From Mucilaginibacter pineti (GTDB lineage Bacteria; Bacteroidota; Bacteroidia; Sphingobacteriales; Sphingobacteriaceae), in assembly GCF_900101875.1 (NCBI RefSeq), contig NZ_FNAI01000006.1:124001-188000 (forward strand): DNA of 64,000 nucleotides. Direction: 5' to 3'. Below, one piece after another: positions 8,370 to 16,881 of the stretch. A program made the position numbers and the translations under genes. Positions within the stretch are counted from its first letter, which is position 1. Each line of letters opens with the position of its first letter. A model generated the notes under the pieces. The model was not told the DNA's origin and searched no databases. It saw only the letters and a program-made list of their open reading frames with translations.

Positions 8370-10094
8370 TTATTTAACGGTAAACTGAATAATGCTGCTG
8401 TTCCGGCTTCCTACAAATGGCTCGGTACGCCAGGAGAAGAACAACTGATAATGGCCTTTTTTACGAGGTGTTATAATGGTGAATATTTGATTTGTTTCTT
8501 CGCCCGGTTTAAGGGAAACGGTGCTGATATTGCTGATTACCGGCTGCACATCTACCAGATCGGGCCCCAGGTACAGGCAGGCTTCCACAAAAAGCGAATG
8601 GGTGGCACCCACATTACCAAAATTTATGGCGAATGGGTACGGGTTAGTAACGGCAACCTTAATGGCTATTTTTTTACCAGGCGCCGAGGCTATGTTTAAT
8701 GACGACGGTTCGCAAATCACTTTTTGGTAAGTACGGGCATCGTTAACCCAGCCGCCATACCATTTGCCGCTGGTGGTTACGCTATCGGTACTTACACCGG
8801 GAATTTTATCTAAGGTGAGGTAATACACCTTTTTATGCTGCAGGCTATCCTCCAGCGGCCACATATCAAACTGCGTGGTACGGTAAAACCGCGAATCATA
8901 AGCAAAACCTTTTAATGAGTTGGTGTAATAACAATACTTGGATGGGTTTTGGTACTCATCTTTCATGATCACGTAGCTATCGCCGGCTTTTGCCTGCACC
9001 GCCCGTGCCCAGTCATGAAAACCGTAATAGCTGGCCAATTGTCCGTTCTGCTTCAAAAAGTCGAACCCGGCTACCAGGCATAACCTGAAAGCCACTATGA
9101 GCACTATATTCGCTACCGCCAAACGATAAAGCCATGCGGGGTTAATTTCCTTTTGTTTTATGCGTATAAGGGTAAGCATTATAAGCGGCACAAAAGCTAT
9201 AAGGGTATAATGCGGCTGCACATCAACCTTTAATGTATTGAGATAAAAAAACGCAAACACACCTATAGCATTAACCATAAGGCAGCGGATAAACGCATCC
9301 TTTATTTTTGTGGTAAAGGCCGAATAAAACAGAAACCAGCTAATGAGCGGTCCGCCGATGAGGAGTTGCGCCCCCAGGAAGTTAAAGCCGTACGTAATAT
9401 CAAAGCCCCCCTCTGATCGTTCAAATAAATTGAAATTAACCGCCGGGAAGTTATGGTGATATTGCCAAAGCAAATGCGGCACATATAAAGCCAGGGCCAA
9501 TATTACAATGAAATAAAACGAACCTCGCTTTAATAATTTCAGATTTGCCAGCAGGGTAAAGCCAACCAGCAAAATGCCGTGGTACTTGCTGTACATTAAA
9601 CAGGCTACCACAAAGCCAAGCACCAGCGCCAGTTTCCAGCTATCGTTATCCAGGTATTTCTGATAAAAAAAGTAAAACAGTACCGCGAAAAACAGCAACG
9701 GCGCATCGGGTGTGGCTGTAAAGCCATATACATGAAAAACCAATATACCTGCCGTAAGTACCACAAACCATTTGGCGCTTACTGCGTACCGCTGCAGCAT
9801 GAGCCATATCAGGTAAATAGCCGCAGTACTCGAGAGCAGGGTTACCAGTCGCGTCCCAAGCTCGTTATGCATCAGCGTATCACCAATACGGATAAAAACG
9901 GCCACCATTGGCGGGTGGTAGTAAAAACCCCAATCCATCATGCGCGAAAACACCCAGTAGTAAGCCTCATCAGCATGTACTTCAAGCGTGTAGGCCTGCA
10001 GGGCGTTAAGGGCTGTCCATAACAATAAAAAATAAATAACGGGCTTGCTGTATTTTGCGGTGGCCTGCGTATTATTTAAGGCGGTGTTCGGCAT
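8370..10094 (-). CDS. Membrane glycosyltransferase, GT39/ArnT-like (PMT_2), with C-terminal beta domain
   Basis: A 574-residue polytopic protein. After the first membrane helix comes VHADEAYYWVFSRMMDWGFYYHPP, whose DEAYYW acidic motif in the first periplasmic loop is characteristic of PMT/ArnT-type transferases that use lipid-linked sugars. About a dozen hydrophobic segments span residues 20-350. The last roughly 130 residues form a soluble Ig-like region (KIAIKVAVTNPYPFAINFGN) that many relatives lack or vary. The acceptor is unknown. It is the first gene of a likely two-gene unit with the predicted beta-barrel downstream. ATG at 10094 is the natural start. Confidence 0.82.
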   Translation of the reverse strand: MPNTALNNTQATAKYSKPVIYFLLLWTALNALQAYTLEVHADEAYYWVFSRMMDWGFYYHPPMVAVFIRIGDTLMHNELGTRLVTLLSSTAAIYLIWLMLQRYAVSAKWFVVLTAGILVFHVYGFTATPDAPLLFFAVLFYFFYQKYLDNDSWKLALVLGFVVACLMYSKYHGILLVGFTLLANLKLLKRGSFYFIVILALALYVPHLLWQYHHNFPAVNFNLFERSEGGFDITYGFNFLGAQLLIGGPLISWFLFYSAFTTKIKDAFIRCLMVNAIGVFAFFYLNTLKVDVQPHYTLIAFVPLIMLTLIRIKQKEINPAWLYRLAVANIVLIVAFRLCLVAGFDFLKQNGQLASYYGFHDWARAVQAKAGDSYVIMKDEYQNPSKYCYYTNSLKGFAYDSRFYRTTQFDMWPLEDSLQHKKVYYLTLDKIPGVSTDSVTTSGKWYGGWVNDARTYQKVICEPSSLNIASAPGKKIAIKVAVTNPYPFAINFGNVGATHSLFVEACLYLGPDLVDVQPVISNISTVSLKPGEETNQIFTIITPRKKGHYQLFFSWRTEPFVGSRNSSIIQFTVK

Positions 10095-10243
10095 TAATGA
10101 TGTTGCTCAAATTTAATCGGTAAAGGTATAATAAAAGATATAAGGCATAAAGGGGTAGCCATCATCATTAAGTAAATTGACTAAATTATATCATTTATCT
10201 TTATAAATTAGCCGCCCAATTACCATTGCTAACAACCTTAACC

Positions 10244-10711
10244 ATGCCAACAGCTATAGATATTATTCGCAAACCACGTATGATGATGCTTAACAATGTT
10301 AAGGACCTGAGCACCGAACAGCTAAACTACGTACCCAAGGGCTTTAACAACAATATTATCTGGAACCTGGCGCACATCATATCCGCTGCGGAAGGGATCT
10401 GTTACGCCCGTGCAGGCTTGCCTGTTAATGTGGCTGATAAGTTTTATAGCCCCTACCGCCCCGATACCAAACCCCAGGCCTTTGTAGATACCGCAGATAT
10501 TGCTGCTATTAAAGAATTATTCCTGAGCACTCTTGATAAACTGGAAGCCGATCTGGAGAAGGGTATTTTCACCACCTACCCCACCTGGACCACCCGTTAC
10601 GGTTTAGATTTAACTTCTATTGACGATGCCGTAGCTTTTCTGCCATTTCATGAAGGTCTGCACTGTGGATATATGATGGCATTGAAAAGGGTGGTACTGC
10701 AGGAGGTGTAG
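10244..10711 (+). CDS. DinB-family (DinB/YfiT-like) metalloprotein
   Basis: A 155-residue DinB-fold four-helix protein. The likely metal-binding histidines are in IIWNLAHIISAAEG and FLPFHEGLHCGYMMALKR, in the usual order for the family. Bacillithiol- or other thiol-dependent S-transferases and proteins of unknown role share this fold, so no reaction is assigned. The ATG at 10244 (MPTAIDIIRKPR) is preferred over an in-frame TTG at 10226. It stands alone between the divergent glycosyltransferase gene and the end of the atp operon. Confidence 0.8.
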   Translation: MPTAIDIIRKPRMMMLNNVKDLSTEQLNYVPKGFNNNIIWNLAHIISAAEGICYARAGLPVNVADKFYSPYRPDTKPQAFVDTADIAAIKELFLSTLDKLEADLEKGIFTTYPTWTTRYGLDLTSIDDAVAFLPFHEGLHCGYMMALKRVVLQEV

Positions 10712-10753
10712 CCCCTTCCAACTGAAATCCGCCGCTCTATTTTAAAGCGGAGA

Positions 10754-10834
10754 GGCTTGTCAGTCTGAGCTTGTCGAAGACTCGTGTGGAGAGGCCTTTA
10801 CCCGCTATCCTTCGACGGGCTCAGGATGACAGGC
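10754..10834. repeat. Palindromic repeat with TGAGCTTGTCGAAGA / CTTCGACGGGCTCAGG arms
   Basis: The left arm TCAGTCTGAGCTTGTCGAAG and right arm CTTCGACGGGCTCAGGATGA are inverted copies of a unit that is widespread in bacterial genomes (family C here). It lies between the DinB gene and the atpG terminator. Confidence 0.75.
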
Positions 10835-10856
10835 CCTTAATAGGGTAATCTTCCAA

Positions 10857-10887
10857 CAAAAAAGGCCTCCTTTTGCAAGGAAGCCTC
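10857..10887 (-). terminator. Intrinsic terminator of the atp operon
   Basis: On the minus strand AGGCTTCCTT, a TTTGC-type loop and AAGGAGGCCT form a 10-bp stem with one weak pair, followed by six U. It lies 20 bases after the atpG stop. Confidence 0.8.
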
Positions 10888-10907
10888 ATATAATAAGTTT
10901 GATGTTA

Positions 10908-11789
10908 TTAGCCTGCTAATGCTGCCGCACCGCTCACAATTTCGGTAAGCTCGGTAGTGATAGCTGCCTGGCGGGCCTGGTTGTATGAAAGTTTAAGGGC
11001 CTTCAACAGTTCGCCGGCGTTTTCAGTTGCTTTATCCATCGCTGTCATACGTGCGCCATGTTCAGATGCATTTGAATCTAATACGGCACGGTATAACTGG
11101 ATCTTGATATTCTTGGGGATCAATTGCTCAACAATCTCTTCTTGTGATGGTTCAAGGATATAATCAACCTGGGCTGTTTTAACCTGCTCTTTAGTATCTG
11201 GCTTTGGTACTGGTAACAATTGCTCGGCAATAAGGAATTGCATAGCCGCGTTTTTGAAATGGTTGTACACCAGCTCCACACGATCGTATTTACCTTTTAC
11301 AAAACCATCCATAATGCTCTCGGTAATTTTCGATGCATTTTCGAAATTAAGGTCGAGGTACAGGTCGTTATTGTTGCCAATTACGTTGTACTTGCGTCTT
11401 TCGTAATATTCCTGGCTTTTTTTACCAATGGCCACTATGGATACATTACCGGCAGCCAGTTGCTTTGGATATTTCTCGGCAATAAGGTTGTTGGCAGTTT
11501 TAATAACGTTAGCATTGAAAGCACCTGCCAAGCCACGGTTTGATGATACCACTACCACCAATATGCGCACGGGCTCGCGCTCCTGCAAATAAGGTGATGA
11601 GCCATCCTCTAAACTTTGAGAAAGGTTTGCCAGCAGCTCTTTCAGCTTATTGGCATAAGGGCGCAATTGAACGATAGCATTTGTAGCGCGTTTTAACTTT
11701 GCAGCCGAAACCATTTTCATGGCCTTGGTGATCTGCTGGGTAGACGATACAGACTTTATCCGGTTTCTTACTTCTTTTAAATTAGCCAT
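10908..11789 (-). CDS. atpG: F1 ATP synthase gamma subunit
   Basis: A 293-residue central-stalk subunit that turns inside the alpha/beta hexamer. The N-terminal helix starts MANLKEVRNRIKSVSSTQQI followed by TKAMKMVSAAKLKRA, and the C-terminal helix contains RMTAMDKATENAGELL with LSYNQARQAAITTELTEIV, the most conserved gamma segments. It is the last gene of the operon. A 139-base repeat-filled gap separates it from atpA, and a terminator follows. No atpD or atpC gene follows, as in other Bacteroidota where beta and epsilon are encoded elsewhere. Confidence 0.97.
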   Translation of the reverse strand: MANLKEVRNRIKSVSSTQQITKAMKMVSAAKLKRATNAIVQLRPYANKLKELLANLSQSLEDGSSPYLQEREPVRILVVVVSSNRGLAGAFNANVIKTANNLIAEKYPKQLAAGNVSIVAIGKKSQEYYERRKYNVIGNNNDLYLDLNFENASKITESIMDGFVKGKYDRVELVYNHFKNAAMQFLIAEQLLPVPKPDTKEQVKTAQVDYILEPSQEEIVEQLIPKNIKIQLYRAVLDSNASEHGARMTAMDKATENAGELLKALKLSYNQARQAAITTELTEIVSGAAALAG

Positions 11790-11797
11790 TCTTCGTT

Positions 11798-11926
11798 GAT
11801 GTGAGATTTGAGATATGAGATGTGAGATAAAATCCCGACACTCCTATTTCGTCTCTATATCTAATTTAATCTGTTAGATATAAGATTTGAAAAAGTCTCA
11901 AATCTCATATCTAACATCTCATATCT
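11798..11926. repeat. GAGATATGAGAT repeat hairpin between atpA and atpG
   Basis: The left arm (11798-11829) is made of tandem variants of GAGATRTGAGAT. The right arm (11896-11926) carries the complement, TCTCAAATCTCATATCT and so on. The mRNA could form a stem of about 30 bp with a roughly 65-base loop. A sister copy is at 14095-14168 in the same operon. Confidence 0.8.
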
Positions 11927-11928
11927 AA

Positions 11929-13503
11929 TTAATATCTTCCTGCCAGTTCTTTGGCTACTGTTTCCAGTACGCCGGTTAGCTGATCGTCAAATTTACCTGC
12001 TTTAAGGGCAGCTAAAACTTCTGGATGACGGGCCTCTAACTGGCTGGTAAATTCTGTTTCAAATTCTCTGATCTTGTTTACCGGTACATTACGCATCAGG
12101 TTTTTAGTACCTAAGTAAATAATGGCAACTTGTTTTTCAACAGATACCGGTGAATACTGGCCTTGTTTCAAAATCTCCACGTTACGCACACCTTTATCAA
12201 GTACGGTTTTGGTTGAAGCATCAAGATCTGATCCGAATTTTGAGAAAGCCTCAAGTTCGCGGTATTGAGCCTGGTCAAGTTTCAAAGTACCTGCTACTTT
12301 CTTCATTGATTTAATTTGCGCGTTACCACCCACACGTGATACCGAGATACCTACGTTAATAGCCGGACGAACACCCGCGTTAAACAAGTTAGACTCTAAG
12401 AAGATCTGACCATCGGTAATTGAAATTACGTTGGTTGGGATGTATGCAGATACGTCACCAGCCTGAGTTTCGATGATAGGCAATGCGGTTAATGAACCAC
12501 CACCTTTTACGATACCTTTGATAGACTCTGGCAAATCATTCATAGCCTGGGCTATTGAATCATTTGAGTTAATCTTGGCGGCACGCTCTAATAAACGGCT
12601 GTGCAGGTAAAAAACGTCACCAGGATAAGCCTCACGGCCCGGTGGACGACGTAGTAACAATGATACCTCGCGGTAAGCAACTGCTTGCTTAGACAAATCA
12701 TCATAGATGATCAATGCAGGGCGACCTGTATCGCGGAAGTACTCGCCAATGGCAGCACCGGCAAATGGAGCAAAGAACTGCATGGTAGCAGAATCTGATG
12801 CGTTTGCAGCAACTACGATAGAAAATGGCATAGCACCGTTTTCTTCAAGTGTGCGTACGATGTTTGCTACTGTTGATGCTTTTTGACCGCAGGCAACATA
12901 TATACATATAACCGGTTTACCGGCATCGTAAAATTCTTTCTGGTTAAGTATGGTATCGATACAAACAGCTGTTTTACCAGTTTGCCTGTCGCCGATGATC
13001 AACTCACGCTGACCGCGACCGATAGGGATCATGGCATCGATAGCTTTAATACCTGTTTGCAAAGGCTCGGTTACCGGCTGACGGTAAATTACACCCGGCG
13101 CTTTACGCTCTAAAGGCATTTCATAGGTTTGACCTTGAATAGGGCCTTTACCGTCAATAGGGGTACCCAGGGTATCCACAACACGGCCAAGCATGCCTTC
13201 ACCTACGTTGATAGATGCGATCCTGTTAGTACGTTTAACGGTATCACCTTCTTTAATATCGTCAGATCTTCCTAACAATACAACACCCACGTTATCTTCT
13301 TCCAAGTTAAGTACGATACCTTGTAAACCGGTACCAAACTCAACCAGCTCACCTGATTGTACTTTAGTTAATCCATAAACGCGTGCAATACCATCACCCA
13401 CCTGGAGTACGGTACCCACTTCTTCTAATTCAGATTCTGACTTGAAGCCGGCCAATTGCTGACGCAAAATTGCCGATACTTCGTCTGGTCTTACCTCTAC
13501 CAT
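11929..13503 (-). CDS. atpA: F1 ATP synthase alpha subunit
   Basis: A 524-residue non-catalytic nucleotide-binding subunit of the F1 head. It shows the N-terminal crown (VGDGIARVYGLTKVQSGELV), the Walker A loop GDRQTGKTAVCIDTI, LIIYDDLSKQAVAYR (Walker B region) and REAYPGDVFYLHSRLLERAA with the family signature PAINVGISVSRVGG. Length is close to normal. It lies 37 bases after atpH on the same strand and is part of the contiguous minus-strand operon. Confidence 0.98.
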   Translation of the reverse strand: MVEVRPDEVSAILRQQLAGFKSESELEEVGTVLQVGDGIARVYGLTKVQSGELVEFGTGLQGIVLNLEEDNVGVVLLGRSDDIKEGDTVKRTNRIASINVGEGMLGRVVDTLGTPIDGKGPIQGQTYEMPLERKAPGVIYRQPVTEPLQTGIKAIDAMIPIGRGQRELIIGDRQTGKTAVCIDTILNQKEFYDAGKPVICIYVACGQKASTVANIVRTLEENGAMPFSIVVAANASDSATMQFFAPFAGAAIGEYFRDTGRPALIIYDDLSKQAVAYREVSLLLRRPPGREAYPGDVFYLHSRLLERAAKINSNDSIAQAMNDLPESIKGIVKGGGSLTALPIIETQAGDVSAYIPTNVISITDGQIFLESNLFNAGVRPAINVGISVSRVGGNAQIKSMKKVAGTLKLDQAQYRELEAFSKFGSDLDASTKTVLDKGVRNVEILKQGQYSPVSVEKQVAIIYLGTKNLMRNVPVNKIREFETEFTSQLEARHPEVLAALKAGKFDDQLTGVLETVAKELAGRY

Positions 13504-13540
13504 TGTTTAAATTTTATTTAGAGTTTTTATTTTAATGTTA

Positions 13541-14086
13541 TTAATTCACCTTTTCGGCAAATTCCTTTTTCAATTTTTTAAGACTTGCCGAAATGCTGGT
13601 ATCCACCTGCCTGTCGCCCACGGTAAGTACAAAACCACCAATTAATGATGGGTCTATCTTATCTTCAAGCACAACAGTACCACCAATGGAGGTTTGCAGT
13701 TCAGCAATAAGGGTTTGTTTGTTGGCTGCCGATAAAGCAGTTGCCGATGTAACCCTTGCCTTTGTAATATGCCTTTTAATATTATAAAGATTAACATACT
13801 CGTAAGCGGTGGTGTACAACACCTCGCCACGGCCTTTATCAACCATCAGCTTAAAAAACGAGATGGTTACTTTATTAACCTTGCCTAAAAATACGGCATC
13901 AAGTATTTTAGTTTTCTTTGAATGAGCGATGATCGGATTGCTCAAAACAGCTTTAAGCTCCGGGTTGGCCTTTAAAGTATGTATAAAAAGATCCATATCG
14001 GCCTTTATCACATCAACATTATCCTGTTCCTGTGCAAGGTCAATAAGAGATTTCGCGTACCTGGATCCTACCGTTAATTCTGACAT
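13541..14086 (-). CDS. atpH: F1 ATP synthase delta subunit (OSCP)
   Basis: A 181-residue peripheral-stalk protein that links the top of F1 to subunit b. The N-terminal helical domain begins SELTVGSRYAKSLIDLAQEQ with HTLKANPELKAVLSNPII. The C-terminal part has IDPSLIGGFVLTVGDRQVDTS, the conserved delta signature. Length is normal. It is preceded by an 88-base gap after atpF that carries a hairpin repeat, and followed by atpA. Confidence 0.95.
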   Translation of the reverse strand: MSELTVGSRYAKSLIDLAQEQDNVDVIKADMDLFIHTLKANPELKAVLSNPIIAHSKKTKILDAVFLGKVNKVTISFFKLMVDKGRGEVLYTTAYEYVNLYNIKRHITKARVTSATALSAANKQTLIAELQTSIGGTVVLEDKIDPSLIGGFVLTVGDRQVDTSISASLKKLKKEFAEKVN

Positions 14087-14094
14087 ATTTTCTT

Positions 14095-14168
14095 TAGATG
14101 TGAGATGTTAGATATGAGATGTGAGACAGAGAAAAAATCTCATATCTCATATCTCATATCTCAAATCT
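14095..14168. repeat. GAGATATGAGAT repeat hairpin between atpF and atpH
   Basis: The left arm 14095-14126 (TAGATGTGAGATGTTAGATA and onward) and right arm 14137-14168 (ATCTCATATCTCATATCTCA and onward) are inverted, with a loop of about 10 bases. It is the same family as 11798-11926 but much more compact. Confidence 0.8.
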
Positions 14169-14174
14169 ATACTA

Positions 14175-14684
14175 CTATAACTTCACTTCTTTTAATAGCT
14201 GGCTTACCAGTTCATCCTGTTTTTGCTGATCTTCGAATTGCTTGCGCAATACTTTTTCGGCAATTTGTAATGATAGGGTGGCTACCTGGTTTTTAACATC
14301 AGCCATTGCAATAGCTTTTTGATTGTTAATTTCAACGCGGGCCAACTCAATCATACGTGCACCTTCTTTTTGTGCAATTTCTTTGGCGTCGATTATCATT
14401 TGCTCTTTTACCTTGCGGGCTTCGGCCAGTATCTGGTCGCGCTCGGCACGGGTTTGTTTAAGCAAAGCATCGTTTTCGCTTATTAAGCTTGCCATTTCTT
14501 GTTTAGCAGCTTCGGCTTTTGAAAGCGAATCTTCTATGAAGTTCTCACGCTCGGCAAGGGCTTCTGTAATAGGGGCCCAAGCCATTTTACGTAATACGAT
14601 AAGTAAAATGATAAAGGCAATTGCCGACCAGATGAACAACCCCGGATCGGGGTTTACTAAAGGATTTATTGATAATACTACCAT
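14175..14684 (-). CDS. atpF: Fo ATP synthase subunit b
   Basis: A 169-residue peripheral-stalk subunit. One N-terminal membrane helix (LFIWSAIAFIILLIVLRKMAW) is followed by a long charged coiled coil rich in Ala, Glu and Lys (EDSLSKAEAAKQEMASLISE and onward). The start is set at ATG 14684 (MVVLSINPLVNPDPG), which gives the usual Bacteroidota b N-terminus. The frame is open further upstream to 14765, but that part would run through the atpE terminator hairpin and has no b-like sequence. Confidence 0.95.
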   Translation of the reverse strand: MVVLSINPLVNPDPGLFIWSAIAFIILLIVLRKMAWAPITEALAERENFIEDSLSKAEAAKQEMASLISENDALLKQTRAERDQILAEARKVKEQMIIDAKEIAQKEGARMIELARVEINNQKAIAMADVKNQVATLSLQIAEKVLRKQFEDQQKQDELVSQLLKEVKL

Positions 14685-14721
14685 TGTATATATATATGCT
14701 TTATTAAAGCTAATTTGAATC

Positions 14722-14761
14722 AAAAAAAAGATAATACCGCAGCCAATCGCTGCGGCATTAT
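14722..14761 (-). terminator. Terminator-like hairpin directly after atpE, inside the operon
   Basis: On the minus strand GCCGCAGC, loop GATTG and GCTGCGG form the core stem, extended by ATAAT/ATTAT flanks and followed within a few bases by eight U. It begins 6 bases after the atpE stop and upstream of atpF. A complete stop here would cut off five essential genes, so partial termination or RNA end protection is likely. Confidence 0.75.
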
Positions 14762-14766
14762 GCAAG

Positions 14767-14976
14767 TTACTTGGTTAAGAAAGCAACAACCACACCGAAT
14801 AATGCAACCGCATCAACGAACGCAGCAGCGATCAACATCGCTGTCTGAATTTTGTTTGCAGCTTCCGGCTGGCGGGCAATACCCTCCATTGCTTTACCAC
14901 CAATTTGTCCGATACCGATACCAGCTCCGATTGCAGCTAATCCGGCACCAATTCCAGCAATACTTCCTGATACCAT
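14767..14976 (-). CDS. atpE: Fo ATP synthase subunit c
   Basis: A 69-residue hairpin protein of the rotor ring. Helix 1 is glycine rich (GIGAGLAAIGAGIGIGQIGG), the polar loop is ARQPEAANKIQ, and helix 2 contains AAFVDAVALFGVVV with the ion-binding carboxylate Asp55. An aspartate without the Gln/Ser sodium ligands suggests proton coupling (inference). It lies between atpB (41-base gap) and the terminator-like hairpin. Confidence 0.96.
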   Translation of the reverse strand: MVSGSIAGIGAGLAAIGAGIGIGQIGGKAMEGIARQPEAANKIQTAMLIAAAFVDAVALFGVVVAFLTK

Positions 14977-15017
14977 TTTAAAAAAAATTAATATATGTTA
15001 AATAAAAAAAATGCAAA

Positions 15018-16178
15018 TTAATGATGATCGTCCTGTACGGCTAAGCCAATGAACAGGGCCGATAATATTGTAAATATAAATGCCTGTAAAAAACCAACCA
15101 GCAACTCAATTAAGCTGATGAAAATTACAAACGGTATTGAAAACAGCGATACAGTAACTGCCTTTAATATCACGATAAGTGATAACAAGGCCAGTATTAA
15201 AATGTGACCTGCTGTAATGTTAGCGAATAAACGGATCATTAACGCTATTGGCCTTGCAAGTACACCAATAAACTCAACAACCGGCATCAACGGAATTGGC
15301 AATTTTAACCACCATGGTACGCCAGGTGTGTTAAATACGTGCTTCCAGTAGCTGGTGTTGGCATTTACCGTGGTAAGTATAAACGTACCCAGGGCCAGCA
15401 TAAGCGTTACAGCTATATTACCTGTTAAGTTTGCACCTCCGGGGAAAATTGGAATTAAGCCCAGCAGGTTGTTGATCCACACAAAGAAGAACAACGTTAA
15501 CAGGTACGGTAAAAACTTTTTGTATTTGTGACCCAATTGCGGCCTGGCAATATCATCCCTTACAAAAACAATGAATGGCTCAAGTACGGCTTGTAAACCT
15601 TTAGGGGCTTTACCAACCCTTTTGCGGTATCCTTTTGCAACTGTACCAAATATGATAAGCAACAGGGCTACTGATATAAACAATGCCAAAACGTTTTTGG
15701 TGATTGACATATCAAGCGGCTTGTCGTTTACCGGTATTTTATTTTCGTCGAGCGTAAAATAAGTACCATCGGCATTTTTGGGGCCTGGGTAATAGTACTT
15801 GCCTTCATAGTTGATTAACTCGGTGCCTTTTTCGGTAAAAATCTCTTTTCCCTCCTCGTCGGCTTCGTGCTTACTTGCTAAAAAGGTAGCTACACCACCC
15901 TTGGTAATCAAAATTACCGGCAACGGAATGGCAACTTTGTGCGCTCCTTCACCCCAGAAGTGCCACTCGTGCGAGTCGGCAATGTGGTGCAGTATTACGT
16001 CAGAAATATCCAGCTCTTTTTCACCATGCGCAGCAGCCTTTGCGGTGTCAGTTTCGGCTTTTTCAAGCGTATCCTGCATCACAGTTGCTTTAACATTAAC
16101 ACTAATGAATAATAAAAAAAGCGCGAAAACGGTAGTTACGTTGAAAAACTTTGTAGTAAAAAGGCGTTTGTTATCCAT
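15018..16178 (-). CDS. atpB: Fo ATP synthase subunit a (long Bacteroidota form)
   Basis: A 386-residue stator subunit that forms the ion half-channels. The core shows FFFVWINNLLGLIPIFPGG and RPIALMIRLFANITAGH, which holds the essential Arg, then the last two helices. It differs from the approximately 270-residue E. coli protein in an extra N-terminal region: a signal-peptide-like segment (TTVFALFLLFISVNVKA) and about 110 polar residues before the first channel helix, as is common in this phylum. It precedes atpE. Confidence 0.96.
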   Translation of the reverse strand: MDNKRLFTTKFFNVTTVFALFLLFISVNVKATVMQDTLEKAETDTAKAAAHGEKELDISDVILHHIADSHEWHFWGEGAHKVAIPLPVILITKGGVATFLASKHEADEEGKEIFTEKGTELINYEGKYYYPGPKNADGTYFTLDENKIPVNDKPLDMSITKNVLALFISVALLLIIFGTVAKGYRKRVGKAPKGLQAVLEPFIVFVRDDIARPQLGHKYKKFLPYLLTLFFFVWINNLLGLIPIFPGGANLTGNIAVTLMLALGTFILTTVNANTSYWKHVFNTPGVPWWLKLPIPLMPVVEFIGVLARPIALMIRLFANITAGHILILALLSLIVILKAVTVSLFSIPFVIFISLIELLVGFLQAFIFTILSALFIGLAVQDDHH

Positions 16179-16191
16179 TATTGCAAGAAAT

Positions 16192-16581
16192 CTACTTTAA
16201 ATTTTGGTTGCGCAAGTTACGCAACAAACACAAAATTTCAAACACCGAATGCAATAAATAAAGATAAAAAAAGTTGGTGATGAATTTAGTGCCGTCGACG
16301 GTGATATTAAAGAGGTAAATAAACACGATAATCATCCACAAAAGGAACTTGATACTGGTGCCCCCGAGGAAGGTTTTAACCGTTGCCTTATCGCTGGTAA
16401 GCATGCCCCAGTAACTTACCAGGTACACCGATAAATTGAGCAAGGCCGAGAGCCCGTAAATAAGCCAAAAGTAAGGGATAAGCAGTTGCTGACTGCTAAA
16501 AAACACCTGCAGCACCAGCGGTACTATGGCAATAAGCATGTTAAAAATAACAAATGCCCGTAAATAACCTGCGAGTTTCAT
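16192..16581 (-). CDS. AtpI-like four-helix membrane protein in the atp operon
   Basis: A 129-residue protein with four hydrophobic segments (LRAFVIFNMLIAIVPLVLQV, FWLIYGLSALLNLSVYLV, IKFLLWMIIVFIYLF, FITNFFYLYLLHSVFEIL). Topology, size and position between atpZ and atpB fit subunit I, an assembly aid for the c ring, but sequence resemblance is too weak to claim it. The ATG directly abuts the atpZ stop (TAG-ATG), and atpB starts 13 bases on, so translation is probably coupled. Confidence 0.6.
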   Translation of the reverse strand: MKLAGYLRAFVIFNMLIAIVPLVLQVFFSSQQLLIPYFWLIYGLSALLNLSVYLVSYWGMLTSDKATVKTFLGGTSIKFLLWMIIVFIYLFNITVDGTKFITNFFYLYLLHSVFEILCLLRNLRNQNLK

Positions 16582-16812
16582 CTATTTGAGTTGCCTTACG
16601 GTTTGAAAAATAGACAGGCAAACGCCAACCAGGCAGCAAAGCGCGGTTATCCACGGCGTTTGGGTTTTTAGCTTTTTATCAAGCTCATACCCAATAAAGG
16701 CAAATACGGCTATGGTAGCTATCATCTGGAATATTATTCCGGTGTACTTAGCGTAGCTCCTTGCCTCCTGTGCCCCGTTTTCGGGTTCGTCACTTTGTTC
16801 ATTTTTTGACAT
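16582..16812 (-). CDS. atpZ: AtpZ/AtpI-type ATP synthase gene 1 protein
   Basis: A 76-residue protein with two membrane helices (YTGIIFQMIATIAVFAFIGY and PWITALCCLVGVCLSIFQTV) separated by ELDKKLKTQT. This matches the AtpZ (ATPase_gene1) family encoded first in many atp operons and linked to Mg2+/Ca2+ handling or c-ring assembly. The start is ATG 16812 (MSKNEQSDEP); the frame is also open from a TTG two codons earlier. It is divergent from sprE and heads the operon. Confidence 0.85.
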   Translation of the reverse strand: MSKNEQSDEPENGAQEARSYAKYTGIIFQMIATIAVFAFIGYELDKKLKTQTPWITALCCLVGVCLSIFQTVRQLK

Positions 16813-16881
16813 GCGCAAATTTATTAAACCTATTGTATAATCTTTAGTATTTTAGCAAGGCTTTATAACCATAATCTTATT

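Noticed and set aside
14685..14765. Longer atpF starting at 14765
   Set aside because: The extra 27 residues would be translated through the terminator-like hairpin and have no similarity to b-subunit N-termini; ATG 14684 fits the family.
16816..16823. TAAATTTG -7 box for the atp operon
   Set aside because: It is only four bases before the atpZ ATG, leaving no room for a transcript start upstream of the gene.
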